Assembly: GCF_029211125.1 (NCBI RefSeq)
Contig: NZ_JARGEN010000024.1
Location: 1 to 42,648, forward strand
Source: Curvibacter soli
GTDB lineage: Bacteria > Pseudomonadota > Gammaproteobacteria > Burkholderiales > Burkholderiaceae_C
Length of the DNA stretch: 42,648 bases
Direction of reading: 5' to 3'
The first letter of the stretch is position 1, and every line of letters begins with the position of its first letter. This document shows positions 7,177 to 15,783 of the stretch, piece after piece. The position numbers and the translations under genes were made by a program. Under the pieces are notes generated by a model. That model was not told where the DNA came from and did not search any database. It saw only the letters and a list, made by a program, of their open reading frames with translations.

Positions 7177-8385
7177 TCAGAACGGCGCGACGCCGAGCAG
7201 CGCCGCCGCGCGCAGCGCCGTCGCGCGCGCCTGGGCCTGCGTGGCGGCAGTGAGGGTCAGGTGGCCCATCTTGCGCCCGCGCTTGGCGTCGCGCTTGCCG
7301 TACAGGTGCAGGTGGGCGCCGGGCAGGGCCAGCACCTGGTCCCAGGGCGGCGTGGCGGGCGCGCCGCCACCTTGCGCAAACCACAGGTCGCCCAGCAGGT
7401 TGAGCATGACCGCCGGGCTGTGCTGGCGCGGCTGCGTGAGCGGCAGGCCCGCCATGGCGCGCACCTGCAGCTCGAACTGCGACACGTCGCAGGCATCGAT
7501 GCTGTAGTGGCCGCTGTTGTGCGGGCGCGGCGCCATCTCGTTGACGACCAGCGCACCGTCCTCCAGCATGAAGAACTCGACGCAGAGCACGCCCACGTAG
7601 CGCAGGCCGTTTGCTATCGATTTCGCAGCTACAACCGCTTGTTCCATAAGCGCTGGAGGCATATTTTGTTCAAAGACCTCGGTCGCCGCGAGGATGCCGT
7701 CGCGGTGCAGGTTGCGCTGCGGCGGCAGGTGCACCAGCGCGCCGTCGGCGCCGCGCGCGACGATGACCGAGCATTCGCCGGCGAGTGGCAGCATTTTTTC
7801 GAGCACGCAGGGCACGCGGCCCAGGCGCTCCCAGGCGGCGGCCAGCTCGGCGGGCGTGGCCACGCGTGCCTGGCCCTTGCCGTCGTAGCCGAGGCGGGAT
7901 GTCTTCAGGATGCCCGGAAACAGCCCCGCCCCCCCGCCAGCCCCTTCGTGTGCTGCGCTCGGCGGCGCCACCAGGGCGGCCAGGGCCTCGATGGTTTCTA
8001 TTTCGGCATACGGCGCGCAGGGCACGCCGCAGGCGACGAAGTGCGCCTTCTCGCGCGCGCGGTCCTGCGCGATGGCGACCGCATCGGCGCCCGGCGCCAC
8101 GGGCAGGCGCGCGGCCAGGTCGGCGAGCGCGGCGGCGGGCACGTTCTCGAACTCGGTCGTCACTGCGTCGCACAGCCCGGCCAGCCGGTCGAGGGCGCCG
8201 GGGTCGAGGTAGTCGGCCTCGATGTGGTGATGGCTCACGCGGCCCGCGGGGCTGTCCGGGTCGGGGTCGAGCACCGCGGTGAAGTAGCCCATGCGCTGCG
8301 CCGCATGGACGAACATGCGCCCCAGTTGCCCGCCGCCGAGCACGCCGAGCACGGCCTGGCCGCCGGGAAGGATCGGAGCGTTCAT
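7177..8385 (-). CDS. purK: N5-carboxyaminoimidazole ribonucleotide synthase
   Basis: An ATP-grasp enzyme of 402 residues that carboxylates AIR to N5-CAIR in de novo purine synthesis. Motifs: [18 protein letters not shown] at the N-terminus, [45 protein letters not shown] and [18 protein letters not shown]. Its start overlaps the purE stop (ATGA). Two oddities: a Gly/Ala-rich loop ([16 protein letters not shown]) before LKTSRLGY, and a helix ([20 protein letters not shown]) encoded by a palindromic repeat at 7610-7674 that is otherwise found between genes. Confidence 0.95.
   Translation of the reverse strand: MNAPILPGGQAVLGVLGGGQLGRMFVHAAQRMGYFTAVLDPDPDSPAGRVSHHHIEADYLDPGALDRLAGLCDAVTTEFENVPAAALADLAARLPVAPGADAVAIAQDRAREKAHFVACGVPCAPYAEIETIEALAALVAPPSAAHEGAGGGAGLFPGILKTSRLGYDGKGQARVATPAELAAAWERLGRVPCVLEKMLPLAGECSVIVARGADGALVHLPPQRNLHRDGILAATEVFEQNMPPALMEQAVVAAKSIANGLRYVGVLCVEFFMLEDGALVVNEMAPRPHNSGHYSIDACDVSQFELQVRAMAGLPLTQPRQHSPAVMLNLLGDLWFAQGGGAPATPPWDQVLALPGAHLHLYGKRDAKRGRKMGHLTLTAATQAQARATALRAAALLGVAPF
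7610..7674 (-). repeat. Dispersed palindromic repeat embedded in purK
   Basis: On the plus strand it reads TTTGCTA, a spacer, CAGCTAC, a spacer, AAGCGCTGGAGGC. The same blocks at the same spacing occur between genes at 9844-9903 and, in the opposite orientation, at 18828-18886. Here the repeat is read in frame within purK. Confidence 0.6.
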
Positions 8386-8876
8386 GCCGCAGGCGGCAAG
8401 GCCATGCCGCGTGCGAGTTCCGTCTGCTGGGTACGGAAGGTTTCGAGCTGCGTGCGCAGCCGGGCATCGTCGGCGGCCAGCATGGCCACGGCGAACAGCG
8501 CCGCGTTGGCCGCGCCCGCCGCGCCGATGGCGAAGGTGGCCACCGGCACGCCCCTGGGCATCTGCACGATGCTGTAGAGTGAATCCAGCCCCTGCAGGTG
8601 GCGGCTGGCCACGGGCACGCCGAGCACCGGCACCACCGTCTTGGCCGCCAGCATGCCCGGCAGGTGCGCCGCCCCGCCCGCACCGGCGATGATGGCTTTC
8701 AGCCCCCGGCCTGCAGCGGCCTCGGCGTAGGCGAACATGTCGTCGGGCATGCGGTGTGCCGACACCACCCGTGCCTCGTGGGGGACGCCGAATTGCTGGA
8801 GAATCTGCACTGCATGCTGCATGGTGTCCCAGTCGCTGCTGGACCCCATGACCACGCCGATGTGGATGGATGACAT
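8382..8876 (-). CDS. purE: N5-carboxyaminoimidazole ribonucleotide mutase
   Basis: The class I PurE mutase of 164 residues, which moves the carboxyl group of N5-CAIR to carbon 4 to give CAIR, the next step after PurK. Seen: [14 protein letters not shown], the catalytic His region [31 protein letters not shown] and [22 protein letters not shown]. It is the first gene of purE-purK-sua5. A 59-base gap divides it from the divergent chaperedoxin gene and must hold both promoters; a TTGACA on the plus strand near 8894 has no convincing partner. Confidence 0.96.
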   Translation of the reverse strand: MSSIHIGVVMGSSSDWDTMQHAVQILQQFGVPHEARVVSAHRMPDDMFAYAEAAAGRGLKAIIAGAGGAAHLPGMLAAKTVVPVLGVPVASRHLQGLDSLYSIVQMPRGVPVATFAIGAAGAANAALFAVAMLAADDARLRTQLETFRTQQTELARGMALPPAA

Positions 8877-8935
8877 AGTGTGGGCTGTTCAGTTGACAGC
8901 TTTGAATTTTACTTTTTGCCCCTCAGGGTGTTTGC

Positions 8936-9832
8936 ATGATCGACGTCACCATAGAAAACTTTGAAGCCGAGGTGGTCGCCGCCTCGATGACCCAGCCCGT
9001 GCTGCTCGACTTCTGGGCGCCGTGGTGCGGGCCGTGCAAGACGCTCGGGCCCATCCTCGAAAAGCTCGAAACCGCCTACGAAGGCCGCTTCAAGCTCGTG
9101 AAGATCGACTCCGACCAGGAGCAGCAACTCGCGGGCGCGTTCGGCATCCGCAGCATCCCGACCTGCATCCTCATGATGGGTGGCCAGCCGGTGGACGGCT
9201 TCATGGGCGCACTGCCCGAAAGCCAGGTGCGCGCCTTCCTCGACAAGCACGTGCCCAGCGCCGAGGAAACCCAGGCCCAGGCCGAGGATGAGCAGGCGCA
9301 GCAGGCCCTGGCCGAGGGCGATACCGAAGGTGCGCTGGAGAAGCTGCAGCACGCCCTCGCCACCGATCCCGCCAACGACGGCGCGCGCTTCGACTACGTG
9401 AAGCTGCTGCTGCAGGAGGGCCGCGTGGACGACGCCAAGGTGGCCTTCGCCCCGGTGATCGCCAAGGCGCCGGCGGTGCGCCGCTTCGACGCACTCCAGC
9501 GCTGGATGGACGCCATCGACTTCGCCGATGCGCACCCCGACGTGGGCGAGTTCGACGCCCGCATCGCCGCGGCCAAGCGCGACTTCGACGCGCGCTTCGG
9601 CCGCGCCCAGGTGCTGCTGGCCCGGCAGCGCTGGACCGACGCGATGGACGAACTGCTGGAGATCCTCATGCGCGATCGCGCCTGGAACGACGAGGCCGCG
9701 CGCAAGACCTACATCGCCATCCTGGAGATCATCGAGCCGCCCAAGCCCGCGGTGGCCGAGGGCCAGATTCCGCCCGACGACCCGCTGGTGGCAAGCTACC
9801 GGCGCCGGCTCAGCTCGATCATCCTGAGCTGA
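8936..9832 (+). CDS. cnoX: Thioredoxin-TPR chaperedoxin (CnoX/YbbN family)
   Basis: A cytoplasmic protein of 298 residues with an N-terminal thioredoxin fold followed by TPR-like helical repeats. The redox motif WCGPC (Cys31, Cys34) lies in VLLDFWAPWCGPCKTLGP, with the cis-Pro segment IRSIPTCILM. From about residue 115 there are repeats such as ALAEGDTEGALEKLQHALATDPAND. CnoX in E. coli protects proteins from oxidative aggregation and hands them to GroEL. E. coli CnoX has lost the resolving Cys, but this copy keeps both, as many family members do, and so may also be an oxidoreductase. Confidence 0.86.
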   Translation: MIDVTIENFEAEVVAASMTQPVLLDFWAPWCGPCKTLGPILEKLETAYEGRFKLVKIDSDQEQQLAGAFGIRSIPTCILMMGGQPVDGFMGALPESQVRAFLDKHVPSAEETQAQAEDEQAQQALAEGDTEGALEKLQHALATDPANDGARFDYVKLLLQEGRVDDAKVAFAPVIAKAPAVRRFDALQRWMDAIDFADAHPDVGEFDARIAAAKRDFDARFGRAQVLLARQRWTDAMDELLEILMRDRAWNDEAARKTYIAILEIIEPPKPAVAEGQIPPDDPLVASYRRRLSSIILS

Positions 9833-9843
9833 TGCGCGCAGCC

Positions 9844-9903
9844 GTTTGCTACTGAATCAGTAGCTACCTGCGCCCGTATCTACTGCGCTGGAGGCCGATT
9901 TGA
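9844..9903 (+). repeat. Dispersed palindromic repeat between cnoX and purC
   Basis: TTTGCTACTGAATCAGTAGC forms a hairpin at the left end, and GCGCTGGAGGCCGATT forms the right end. Spacing and blocks match the copy inside purK. It fills the convergent gap between two genes and could act as a bidirectional terminator. Confidence 0.6.
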
Positions 9904-9906
9904 TGC

Positions 9907-10815
9907 TCAGGCCGTGAGGCGCTCCAGCGCTTCTCGGTACTTGGCGGCGGTCTTCTCCACCACCTGCTGCGGCAGGCGCGGCGCCGGCGGGGTCTTGTTC
10001 CAGGGCTGGCCGTTGATGCGCACGGCCTCGAGCCAGTCGCGCAGGTACTGCTTGTCGAAGCTCGGCGGGTTCTCGCCCCGGGCGCAGGCGTCGGCATAGC
10101 CGTCCGCCGGCCAGTAGCGCGAGCTGTCGGGCGTGAGCACCTCGTCCATCAGCACGAGCTGGCCGCCGGCATCGAGCCCGAACTCGAACTTGGTGTCCGC
10201 GATGATCAGGCCCTTGGTCAGCGCGAACGCCGCGGCCTCCTTGTAGAGCGCGATGGCGGTGTCGCGGATCTGCGCGGCGAGCTGCGGGCCCACCATCTCC
10301 ACCGTGCGCTCGTAAGTGATGTTCTCGTCGTGCGCGCCCATCTCGGCCTTGGCCGCCGGGGTGTAGATGGGCTCGGGCAGCGGGCTGGCGTTCTTCAGCC
10401 CCGCGGGCAGCGGCACGCCGCAGACCGACTGGCCCTGCTGGTATTCCTTCCAGCCGCTGCCGGCCAGGTAGCCGCGCACCACGGCCTCGATGGGCACGGG
10501 CTTCAGGCGCTGGACCAGCATGGCGCGGCCCTGCACCTGCGGCACCTCGGCGGGCGCGACCACGCTCTCGGGCGCGTCGCCGGTCAGGTGGTTGGGGCAG
10601 ACGTGGCCCAGGCGCGCGAACCAGAACAGGCTGAGCTGGGTGAGCAGTTCGCCCTTGCCCGGGATGGGCTCGCCCATGATGACGTCGAACGCGCTGATGC
10701 GGTCGCTGGCCACCATGAGGATGCGGTCGCTGCCGACGGCGTAGTTGTCGCGCACCTTGCCGCGCGCGAGCAGGGGCAGGGAAGTGAGGGAGGAGGTGTG
10801 CAGGGCGTTGCGCAT
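9907..10815 (-). CDS. purC: Phosphoribosylaminoimidazole-succinocarboxamide synthase
   Basis: SAICAR synthetase of 302 residues, joining aspartate to CAIR with ATP in purine synthesis. Seen: [28 protein letters not shown] at the N-terminus, [32 protein letters not shown] and [13 protein letters not shown]. It is the long single-domain form common in betaproteobacteria and yeast. It lies downstream of fba on the same strand, with a terminator-like hairpin between them, so it probably has its own promoter in the 90-base gap. Confidence 0.96.
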   Translation of the reverse strand: MRNALHTSSLTSLPLLARGKVRDNYAVGSDRILMVASDRISAFDVIMGEPIPGKGELLTQLSLFWFARLGHVCPNHLTGDAPESVVAPAEVPQVQGRAMLVQRLKPVPIEAVVRGYLAGSGWKEYQQGQSVCGVPLPAGLKNASPLPEPIYTPAAKAEMGAHDENITYERTVEMVGPQLAAQIRDTAIALYKEAAAFALTKGLIIADTKFEFGLDAGGQLVLMDEVLTPDSSRYWPADGYADACARGENPPSFDKQYLRDWLEAVRINGQPWNKTPPAPRLPQQVVEKTAAKYREALERLTA

Positions 10816-10840
10816 GGCGGGGGGCGGTTCTTCTCTGAAA

Positions 10841-10865
10841 GCGAAAGCCCGCTGCGTGAGCGGGC
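10841..10865 (-). terminator. Intrinsic terminator downstream of fba
   Basis: A 7-bp stem (GCCCGCT 10847-10853, AGCGGGC 10859-10865) with a 5-base loop. On the minus strand it is followed by TTTCGCTTTC, a broken T-tract. It is placed to end fba transcripts before purC. Confidence 0.6.
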
Positions 10866-10905
10866 CCGTGGGGGGAAAGGGATGGATGGGCCGCCGCTCG
10901 GGCGC

Positions 10906-11970
10906 TCAGCGCACGACCTGGGCCAGCGCGCCGCTGGCGTACTGCGCGGCCACGTCCTGGAGGCTCTGGCCCTTGATCTTGCCGGCCTGGCCTTCGCAGC
11001 CGAACTCCAGGTAGCGCTGCTTGCAGATCTGCTTGGCGGCCTCGCGCGCGGGCTTGAGCCACTCGCGGGCGTCGAACTTCTCGGGGTGCTCGGCCAGGAA
11101 CTTGCGCACCGCGCCGGTCATGGCCAGGCGGATGTCGGTGTCGATGTTGATCTTGCGCACGCCGTGCTGGATGGCCTCCTGGATCTCCTCGACCGGCACG
11201 CCGTAGGTTTCCTTCATGGCGCCGCCGTACTGGCGGATGATGGCCAGCAGCTCCTGCGGCACGCTGGAGGAGCCGTGCATCACCAGGTGGGTGTTGGGGA
11301 TGCGCGCGTGGATCTCCTTGATGCGGTCGATGGCCAGGATGTCGCCCGTGGGCTTGCGCGTGAACTTGTAGGCGCCGTGGCTGGTGCCGATGGCGATGGC
11401 CAGCGCGTCGATCTGCGTCTGCTTCACGAAGTCGGCGGCCTGCTCGGTGTCGGTGAGCAATTGCTCGCGCGTCATCGTGCCCTCGGCGCCGTGGCCGTCC
11501 TCCTTGTCACCCTTCATGGTTTCGAGCGAGCCCAGCACGCCGAGCTCGCCCTCGACGGTGACGCCGACCTTGTGCGCCATGTCCACCACCTTGCGGGTCA
11601 CGTCCACGTTGTATTCATAGCTGGCCACCGTCTTGCCGTCGGATTCCAGCGAGCCGTCCATCATCACCGAGCTGAAGCCCAGGTTGATCGCGCCCTGGCA
11701 CACGTCCGGGCTCTGCCCGTGGTCCTGGTGCATGACCAGCGGGATGGCCGGGTACGCCTCGATGGCAGCCAGGATCAGGTGCTTGATGAAGGGCTCGCCC
11801 GCATACTTGCGCGCCCCGGCGCTGGCTTGCAGGATCACCGGCGCGCCCGTTTCCTTGGCGGCCTCCATCACGGCCTGCACCTGCTCCAGGTTGTTGACGT
11901 TGAAGGCCGGTATGCCGTAGCCGTTGGCGGCGGCATGGTCGAGCAGTTCACGCATGGAGACGAGTGGCAT
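10906..11970 (-). CDS. fba: Class II fructose-1,6-bisphosphate aldolase
   Basis: A zinc-dependent aldolase of 354 residues that interconverts fructose-1,6-bisphosphate with glyceraldehyde-3-phosphate and DHAP. Motifs: MHQDHGQ with metal-binding His, the glutamate loop [35 protein letters not shown] and [19 protein letters not shown]. The roughly 350-residue length and the C-terminal [18 protein letters not shown] are typical of the CbbA-like type found in betaproteobacteria. Pyruvate kinase and phosphoglycerate kinase genes lie further along on the same strand, as in related genomes, but here other genes separate them. Confidence 0.96.
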   Translation of the reverse strand: MPLVSMRELLDHAAANGYGIPAFNVNNLEQVQAVMEAAKETGAPVILQASAGARKYAGEPFIKHLILAAIEAYPAIPLVMHQDHGQSPDVCQGAINLGFSSVMMDGSLESDGKTVASYEYNVDVTRKVVDMAHKVGVTVEGELGVLGSLETMKGDKEDGHGAEGTMTREQLLTDTEQAADFVKQTQIDALAIAIGTSHGAYKFTRKPTGDILAIDRIKEIHARIPNTHLVMHGSSSVPQELLAIIRQYGGAMKETYGVPVEEIQEAIQHGVRKINIDTDIRLAMTGAVRKFLAEHPEKFDAREWLKPAREAAKQICKQRYLEFGCEGQAGKIKGQSLQDVAAQYASGALAQVVR

Positions 11971-12047
11971 GGTCTTGTTCCGAGGATGGTTTGAATGGGG
12001 CGCAGGCGCGGTCAGCCGACGGCCCGGCGCAGCAGGGCCAATTTTAC

Positions 12048-13388
12048 CTATGCGCGCCCCGCGTCAAAGGCCATGCGGTAGCAGGTGGTAAAGGGCGGCG
12101 CGGCGGCGGCGGCGCCGAAGCGCGCGCCGTGCGCCTCGGCCACGCGGGTGACGATCTGGTGGCCCAGGCGCAGGCTGTCGGGGGTTCGCGCGGCGAGGGA
12201 CGCGGCGGCGCGCAGGCCGTCGTCGCTCACCTGCAGCCACGGCGCGGCGCCCGCCAGGCCCAGCCGCACCTCGATGCGCGTGCCCGGCGGCGTGTGCTTG
12301 AGCGCGTTCTCGACCAGGTTGCGCAGCGCCATCTCCAGCAGCAGCGCATGGCCTTGCAGCGCCAGGGCTTCGGGCCCCTCCACGGCCAGGCTGTCGTGCC
12401 GCGCCCAGGCGTCCTGGGCGTAGCCGCCGCAGACCTCGCGGGCCAGCGCTGCCAGGTCCACCGGGGCTGCGGCATCGTGCAGCTCGGCCCGGCTGGTGCG
12501 TGCCAGCGCCAGCAACTGGCCCAGCACGTGGCCGGCGCGCAGGGCGTCCTGGCCGATGCGCGCGGTGGCCTGCGCGCGCTCGGCCTCCTCCATCGGCCCG
12601 GCCAGCGCGCGCGCCTGCAGGGCGATGGACGACAGCGGCGTGCGCAGCTCATGCGCCACCTCGTTGGCCAGGCTGCGCTCGCGCGCCAGCGCGGCCTGCT
12701 GGCGGTCGAGCAGGGCGTTGATGGAGGCCACCACGGCGTCGAATTCACGCAGCGGCGAGCGCGCCGGCAGCCGCTGCGCGCGCGCCACGTCGAGCCGCGC
12801 CGCGTCCTGCGACAAGGCATACAGCGGCCGCAACCCGCGCTGGATCGCCAGCCCCAGCGCCAGCGCCACCACGGGCAGCAGCCACAGGCCGGGCTCGACC
12901 AACTGTTCGGCGATGTCGTTGGCCAGGCCGTCACGCTCTTCCAGGCTGACCAGCACCATGACCTTGCGGTCGCGCCCCACGCCCCACTGCGAGAAGGCGC
13001 GCCAGCCGTCGCCCTGCGGGCCCAGGCGCAGGTCGGCGAAGCCCGTTTCGTCGGCGAAGGCCGGCGCGGGAGCGCCGCCGATGCGCCCGAGCAGGCGGCC
13101 CTGGGCATCCCACACGAAGGCGCTGAACGACTGCTGGTAGTCGTGGCTGCGCAGCCGCGGCAGATCCACGCGCTGCGTGGCCTGGTCCGGCGCGATGAAC
13201 TGCGCGGCGTCGAGGTTGAGCAGCAGCGCGGCCACGCCGGCGAGGTGGCCGTCGGTCAGCTCGTCGGCTTCATGCACGCCGGCGCGAAAGCCCAGGAACA
13301 CGAACCCGCCCCACACCACCAGCAGCGCGCCCAGCGCCCACAGCAGCAGGTGCCGCGTGAGCGTGGGCTGCCCGCCTATGCCTTTCAC
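12048..13388 (-). CDS. Sensor histidine kinase (QseC/PmrB-like)
   Basis: An inner-membrane kinase of 446 residues. Order: transmembrane helix about 12-34, a periplasmic domain to about 165, a second helix about 167-183, a HAMP-like linker, the dimerisation/phosphotransfer helix with His246 in [11 protein letters not shown], then the ATPase domain with N-box NLVENALKH. The ATP lid is unusual: the G1 box is only VSDDG and is followed by [13 protein letters not shown], with no clear GxGLGL second glycine box. Its start overlaps the response regulator stop by four bases (ATGA). The regulator, the putative box upstream and the adjacent PAP2 genes suggest envelope or lipid A control; the signal is unknown. 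Confidence 0.88.
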   Translation of the reverse strand: MKGIGGQPTLTRHLLLWALGALLVVWGGFVFLGFRAGVHEADELTDGHLAGVAALLLNLDAAQFIAPDQATQRVDLPRLRSHDYQQSFSAFVWDAQGRLLGRIGGAPAPAFADETGFADLRLGPQGDGWRAFSQWGVGRDRKVMVLVSLEERDGLANDIAEQLVEPGLWLLPVVALALGLAIQRGLRPLYALSQDAARLDVARAQRLPARSPLREFDAVVASINALLDRQQAALARERSLANEVAHELRTPLSSIALQARALAGPMEEAERAQATARIGQDALRAGHVLGQLLALARTSRAELHDAAAPVDLAALAREVCGGYAQDAWARHDSLAVEGPEALALQGHALLLEMALRNLVENALKHTPPGTRIEVRLGLAGAAPWLQVSDDGLRAAASLAARTPDSLRLGHQIVTRVAEAHGARFGAAAAAPPFTTCYRMAFDAGRA

Positions 13389-14068
13389 GCGTCGTCCCGG
13401 GGGATGAAATAACCCACGCCGCGCATGGTGTGGATCAGCTCGCTGCCGAGCGTGCGCCGCAGGTGGTGGATGTGCACCTCCACCGCGTTGCTCTCCACCA
13501 CCGCGTCCCAGCTATAGAGTCGTTCCTCGAGCTGCGAGCGCGACAGCACGCGTGCGCGCGCTTCGAGCAGCACCACCAGCAGCGCGAATGCGCGCGGCGA
13601 CAGCTTCACCGGCTCGCCGCGCAGGCGCACGGCGCGGGCCGCGGGATCGACCTCGATGTCGCGGTAGCGGATCACCGGCGATGAACGGCCCGCGGCGCGG
13701 CGCAGCAAGGCGCGCAGTCGGGCGTCGAGTTCATCCACGTCGAAAGGCTTGACCACGTAGTCGTCGGCACCCTGGTCGAGCCCCGCGATGCGCTGCTCCA
13801 ACCGGTCGCGCGCCGTCATGATGAGCACCGGCAGGCACGGATCCGGCAGGCCCGGCGGGGCCGCCTGGCGCAGCCGCTGCAGCAGCGTGGCGCCGTCGCC
13901 GTCGGGCAGGCCGAGGTCGAGCAGCAGGGCGTCGAAGGCCTCGGCGCGCAGCGCGCCCCAGGCAGCGGCCACGGTGGCGCAGGCATCGACGGCATAGCCG
14001 CGCTGCCGCAGATTGGCGCGCAGGCCCTCAGCGATGCCGGGATCGTCTTCGACCACGAGGATTCGCAT
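13385..14068 (-). CDS. OmpR/PhoB-family response regulator (QseB/PmrA-like)
   Basis: A 227-residue two-component regulator. The receiver domain has VVEDD, the phospho-acceptor Asp51 in LLLDLGLPDGDG, the Thr of IMTARD and the Lys of DYVVKPFDVDEL. The C-terminal winged helix has LSPRAFALLVVLLEARARVLSR and the recognition-helix region VESNAVEVHIHHLRRTLG, with the wing GVGYFI. It is the first gene of a two-gene operon with the kinase. A direct repeat resembling a PmrA box lies 30 bases upstream, between this gene and the divergent PAP2 gene, so it probably regulates itself and that gene. Confidence 0.93.
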   Translation of the reverse strand: MRILVVEDDPGIAEGLRANLRQRGYAVDACATVAAAWGALRAEAFDALLLDLGLPDGDGATLLQRLRQAAPPGLPDPCLPVLIMTARDRLEQRIAGLDQGADDYVVKPFDVDELDARLRALLRRAAGRSSPVIRYRDIEVDPAARAVRLRGEPVKLSPRAFALLVVLLEARARVLSRSQLEERLYSWDAVVESNAVEVHIHHLRRTLGSELIHTMRGVGYFIPRDDA

Positions 14069-14097
14069 AGGAGCGCCATTGTGGGGCCACGGACTCC

Positions 14098-14114
14098 TTT
14101 AAGCGCGCGTTAAG
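14098..14114. promoter_or_regulatory. Putative PmrA/QseB-type box
   Basis: TTTAAG (14098-14103), a five-base spacer and GTTAAG (14109-14114) form a direct repeat with an 11-bp period. This is the spacing and near-consensus of PmrA boxes (YTTAAK-N5-YTTAAK). It stands in the divergent gap between the response regulator and the PAP2 gene. Confidence 0.5.
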
Positions 14115-14138
14115 GCCGCCTGCCTATCGTCGCGCCCC

Positions 14139-15103
14139 ATGTCCTCGATTCTGCCCGCCGTGCCGCTCGCCGCGCCGGCCCACTCCCGCGCCGCCTCTTT
14201 CCAGACCCTTTACCCTGGAAACGGCAGTTGACCGCTTCGTATCCCTTGTCAGGCCGCATGAAATCGAGCGTTGCCGGCTTCGATGGCGTTCACCTCGTGG
14301 GTGAGAGCGCCATGCACCTGCCAGCACCGCGCTCGGCGCGCCATGCGGCGTTGCTCATCCTTGCGGGCAGTAGCCCGCCGCGTCGCCCGGTCTTGCCTGG
14401 CACGCCGATCACGGCACCGGCAGGCGCATCCAACTGCCGTTTCCAGGTTTACTGGGCCCTCGGCACGCTGGCCGTCGTGCTGGCCTGGGACGCCATGGGC
14501 CTGGACCGTGCGCTGGCCCACTGGTTCGGCTCGTCCGCCGGCTTTGCGCTGCGTGACGACTGGTTCTTCGTGCATGTGCTGCACGAGGACGCGCGCCGCT
14601 TGGGCTGGCTGCTGGTGCTGGCGCTGTGCCTGGGTGTATGGTGGCCGTTCGGGCCACTGCGCCGCATTGGCCTCGGCGAACGGCAGCAACTGGCCATCGG
14701 CATCCTGCTGTCGCTGAGCGTGGTGATGCTGGTCAAGTCGGGCAGCCGCACCAGTTGCCCCTGGGACTTGGCGGAGTTCGGCGGTGCCGCACGCTATGTG
14801 TCGCACTGGTCGCTGGGCATACGCGACGGCGGCGGCGGCGGCGGGCGCTGCTTTCCCGCCGGTCATGCCTCGGCGGGCTTCTCGTTCCTGGCGGGCTACT
14901 TCGCGTTCCGCCTCCGCGCGCCGCGCATCGCGTACGCGTGGCTGGCCTGCGCGCTGGCTGCGGGCTTCGGCCTGGGCCTGGCGCAGCAGGCGCGCGGCGC
15001 CCACTTCATGAGCCACACGCTGTGGACCGGCTGGCTGTGCTGGACCACAGCCTGGGTTTGCAGTCTGGCGGGTGACCGGCTGCGTCGGCGCGCCGGCGGC
15101 TGA
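14139..15103 (+). pseudogene. PAP2-family membrane phosphatase interrupted by a MITE
   Basis: Codons 1-25 run from ATG 14139 to TAC 14213. The rest of the gene runs from TGG 14453 to 15103. Removing the element and one target copy restores an uninterrupted 241-residue frame across QTLYWALGTLAVV. The body has several membrane helices and PAP2 motifs in variant form: KSGSRTSCPWDL, FPAGHASAGFSF and ARGAHFMSHTLW, a pattern of small lipid (often lipid A) phosphatases. From the original ATG, translation now stops at a TGA in the inverted repeat. A second open frame entering from inside the element (TTG 14228, ATG 14258 or ATG 14312) continues into the phosphatase, so a hybrid protein is possible. 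Confidence 0.85.
14214..14447 (+). mobile_element. MITE copy C, 234 bp, inside the PAP2 gene
   Basis: Perfect 17-bp inverted repeats are flanked by the duplication TTTAC at 14209-14213 and 14448-14452. It is one base shorter than copies A and B. The missing base is in the loop of the internal stem-loop (GCGGGC 14363-14368, loop AGTA, GCCCGC 14373-14378). Confidence 0.95.
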
Positions 15104-15131
15104 GGGCCGCCTTTCCCGCACTTGCGCTTTC

Positions 15132-15153
15132 ACATTGCAGCAACATTGCAGCA
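15132..15153 (+). repeat. Perfect 11-bp tandem direct repeat upstream of the second PAP2 gene
   Basis: ACATTGCAGCA occurs twice without a gap (15132-15142 and 15143-15153), 51 bases before the PAP2 start. An 11-bp period places both sites on one DNA face, the arrangement bound by OmpR-family dimers. Which regulator binds is not known. Confidence 0.5.
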
Positions 15154-15203
15154 ATCCCGTCATGGGATTCTGTTGCCTTTGATACAAAAAACAAGGAAAC
15201 CCC

Positions 15204-15773
15204 ATGGGGCCCCTGGATATCGCTCTCTTCCACGCGTTCAATGCCGGCCCCGGCACCCCGGCCTGGCTGCTGGCCCTGGCCCGCTGGGCCAGCGAGACAC
15301 TGCCGACGCTGGCGGGCGTGGGGCTGGCGCTGGCCCTGGCGCTGCAGCCGCGCAGGAGCTGGCGCGCGGTGCTGCTGTGCGTGGCCGCGCTGCTGGTGGG
15401 CTGGTGCCTGGCGCAGGTGGTGCGGGCCTGGGTGCCGATGCCGCGCCCCGGCGCGCTGGGCATCGGCATGCAGTGGATCGCCCATGGAAAGCGCGCGGGC
15501 TTTCCGAGCCTGCACGCCACGGGCGCCTTTGCCTTCGCGGCGGCGCTCTGGCTGGCCGGCGCGCGCCGCTGGGCGCTGCCGGCGCTGGCCGTGGCCCTGC
15601 TGATCGCCTGGAGCCGCGTGTGCCTGGGCGTGCATTTCCCCTCCGACGTGCTGGCGGGCATGCTCACGGGCACGCTGGCCGCCTGCATCGCCGCCGCCGT
15701 CGGCGGCGCGGCCCGCGCGCTGCTGCGCAAACGCGCCATCGCGCCGGCGCCGCAGGAAACGCCGCCGGCCTGA
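15204..15773 (+). CDS. PAP2-family phosphatase
   Basis: A membrane phosphatase of 189 residues with several hydrophobic helices and the PAP2 signature in order: VRAWVPMPRP (Arg in place of the usual Lys of the first motif), GFPSLHAT (PSxH) and SRVCLGVHFPSDVLAG (SR-x5-H-x3-D). Such proteins remove phosphate from lipid phosphates or diphosphates, for example undecaprenyl diphosphate or lipid A; the substrate is not readable here. The start at 15204 has AAGGAAA before it. It follows the interrupted PAP2 gene and ends 10 bases from the convergent pyk. Confidence 0.85.
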   Translation: MGPLDIALFHAFNAGPGTPAWLLALARWASETLPTLAGVGLALALALQPRRSWRAVLLCVAALLVGWCLAQVVRAWVPMPRPGALGIGMQWIAHGKRAGFPSLHATGAFAFAAALWLAGARRWALPALAVALLIAWSRVCLGVHFPSDVLAGMLTGTLAACIAAAVGGAARALLRKRAIAPAPQETPPA

Positions 15774-15783
15774 ACCGCCCTGG

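Noticed and set aside
8894-8920. A TTGACA -35-like site between purE and cnoX
   Set aside because: The hexamer is perfect, but no acceptable -10 element occurs 16-18 bases downstream, so it was not listed as a promoter.
14228-15103. Treating the hybrid frame as an ordinary intact phosphatase gene
   Set aside because: The first 73 codons come from the MITE, and the duplicated TTTAC with exact restoration of a longer native N-terminus shows that the gene was interrupted. Expression of the hybrid remains only a hypothesis.
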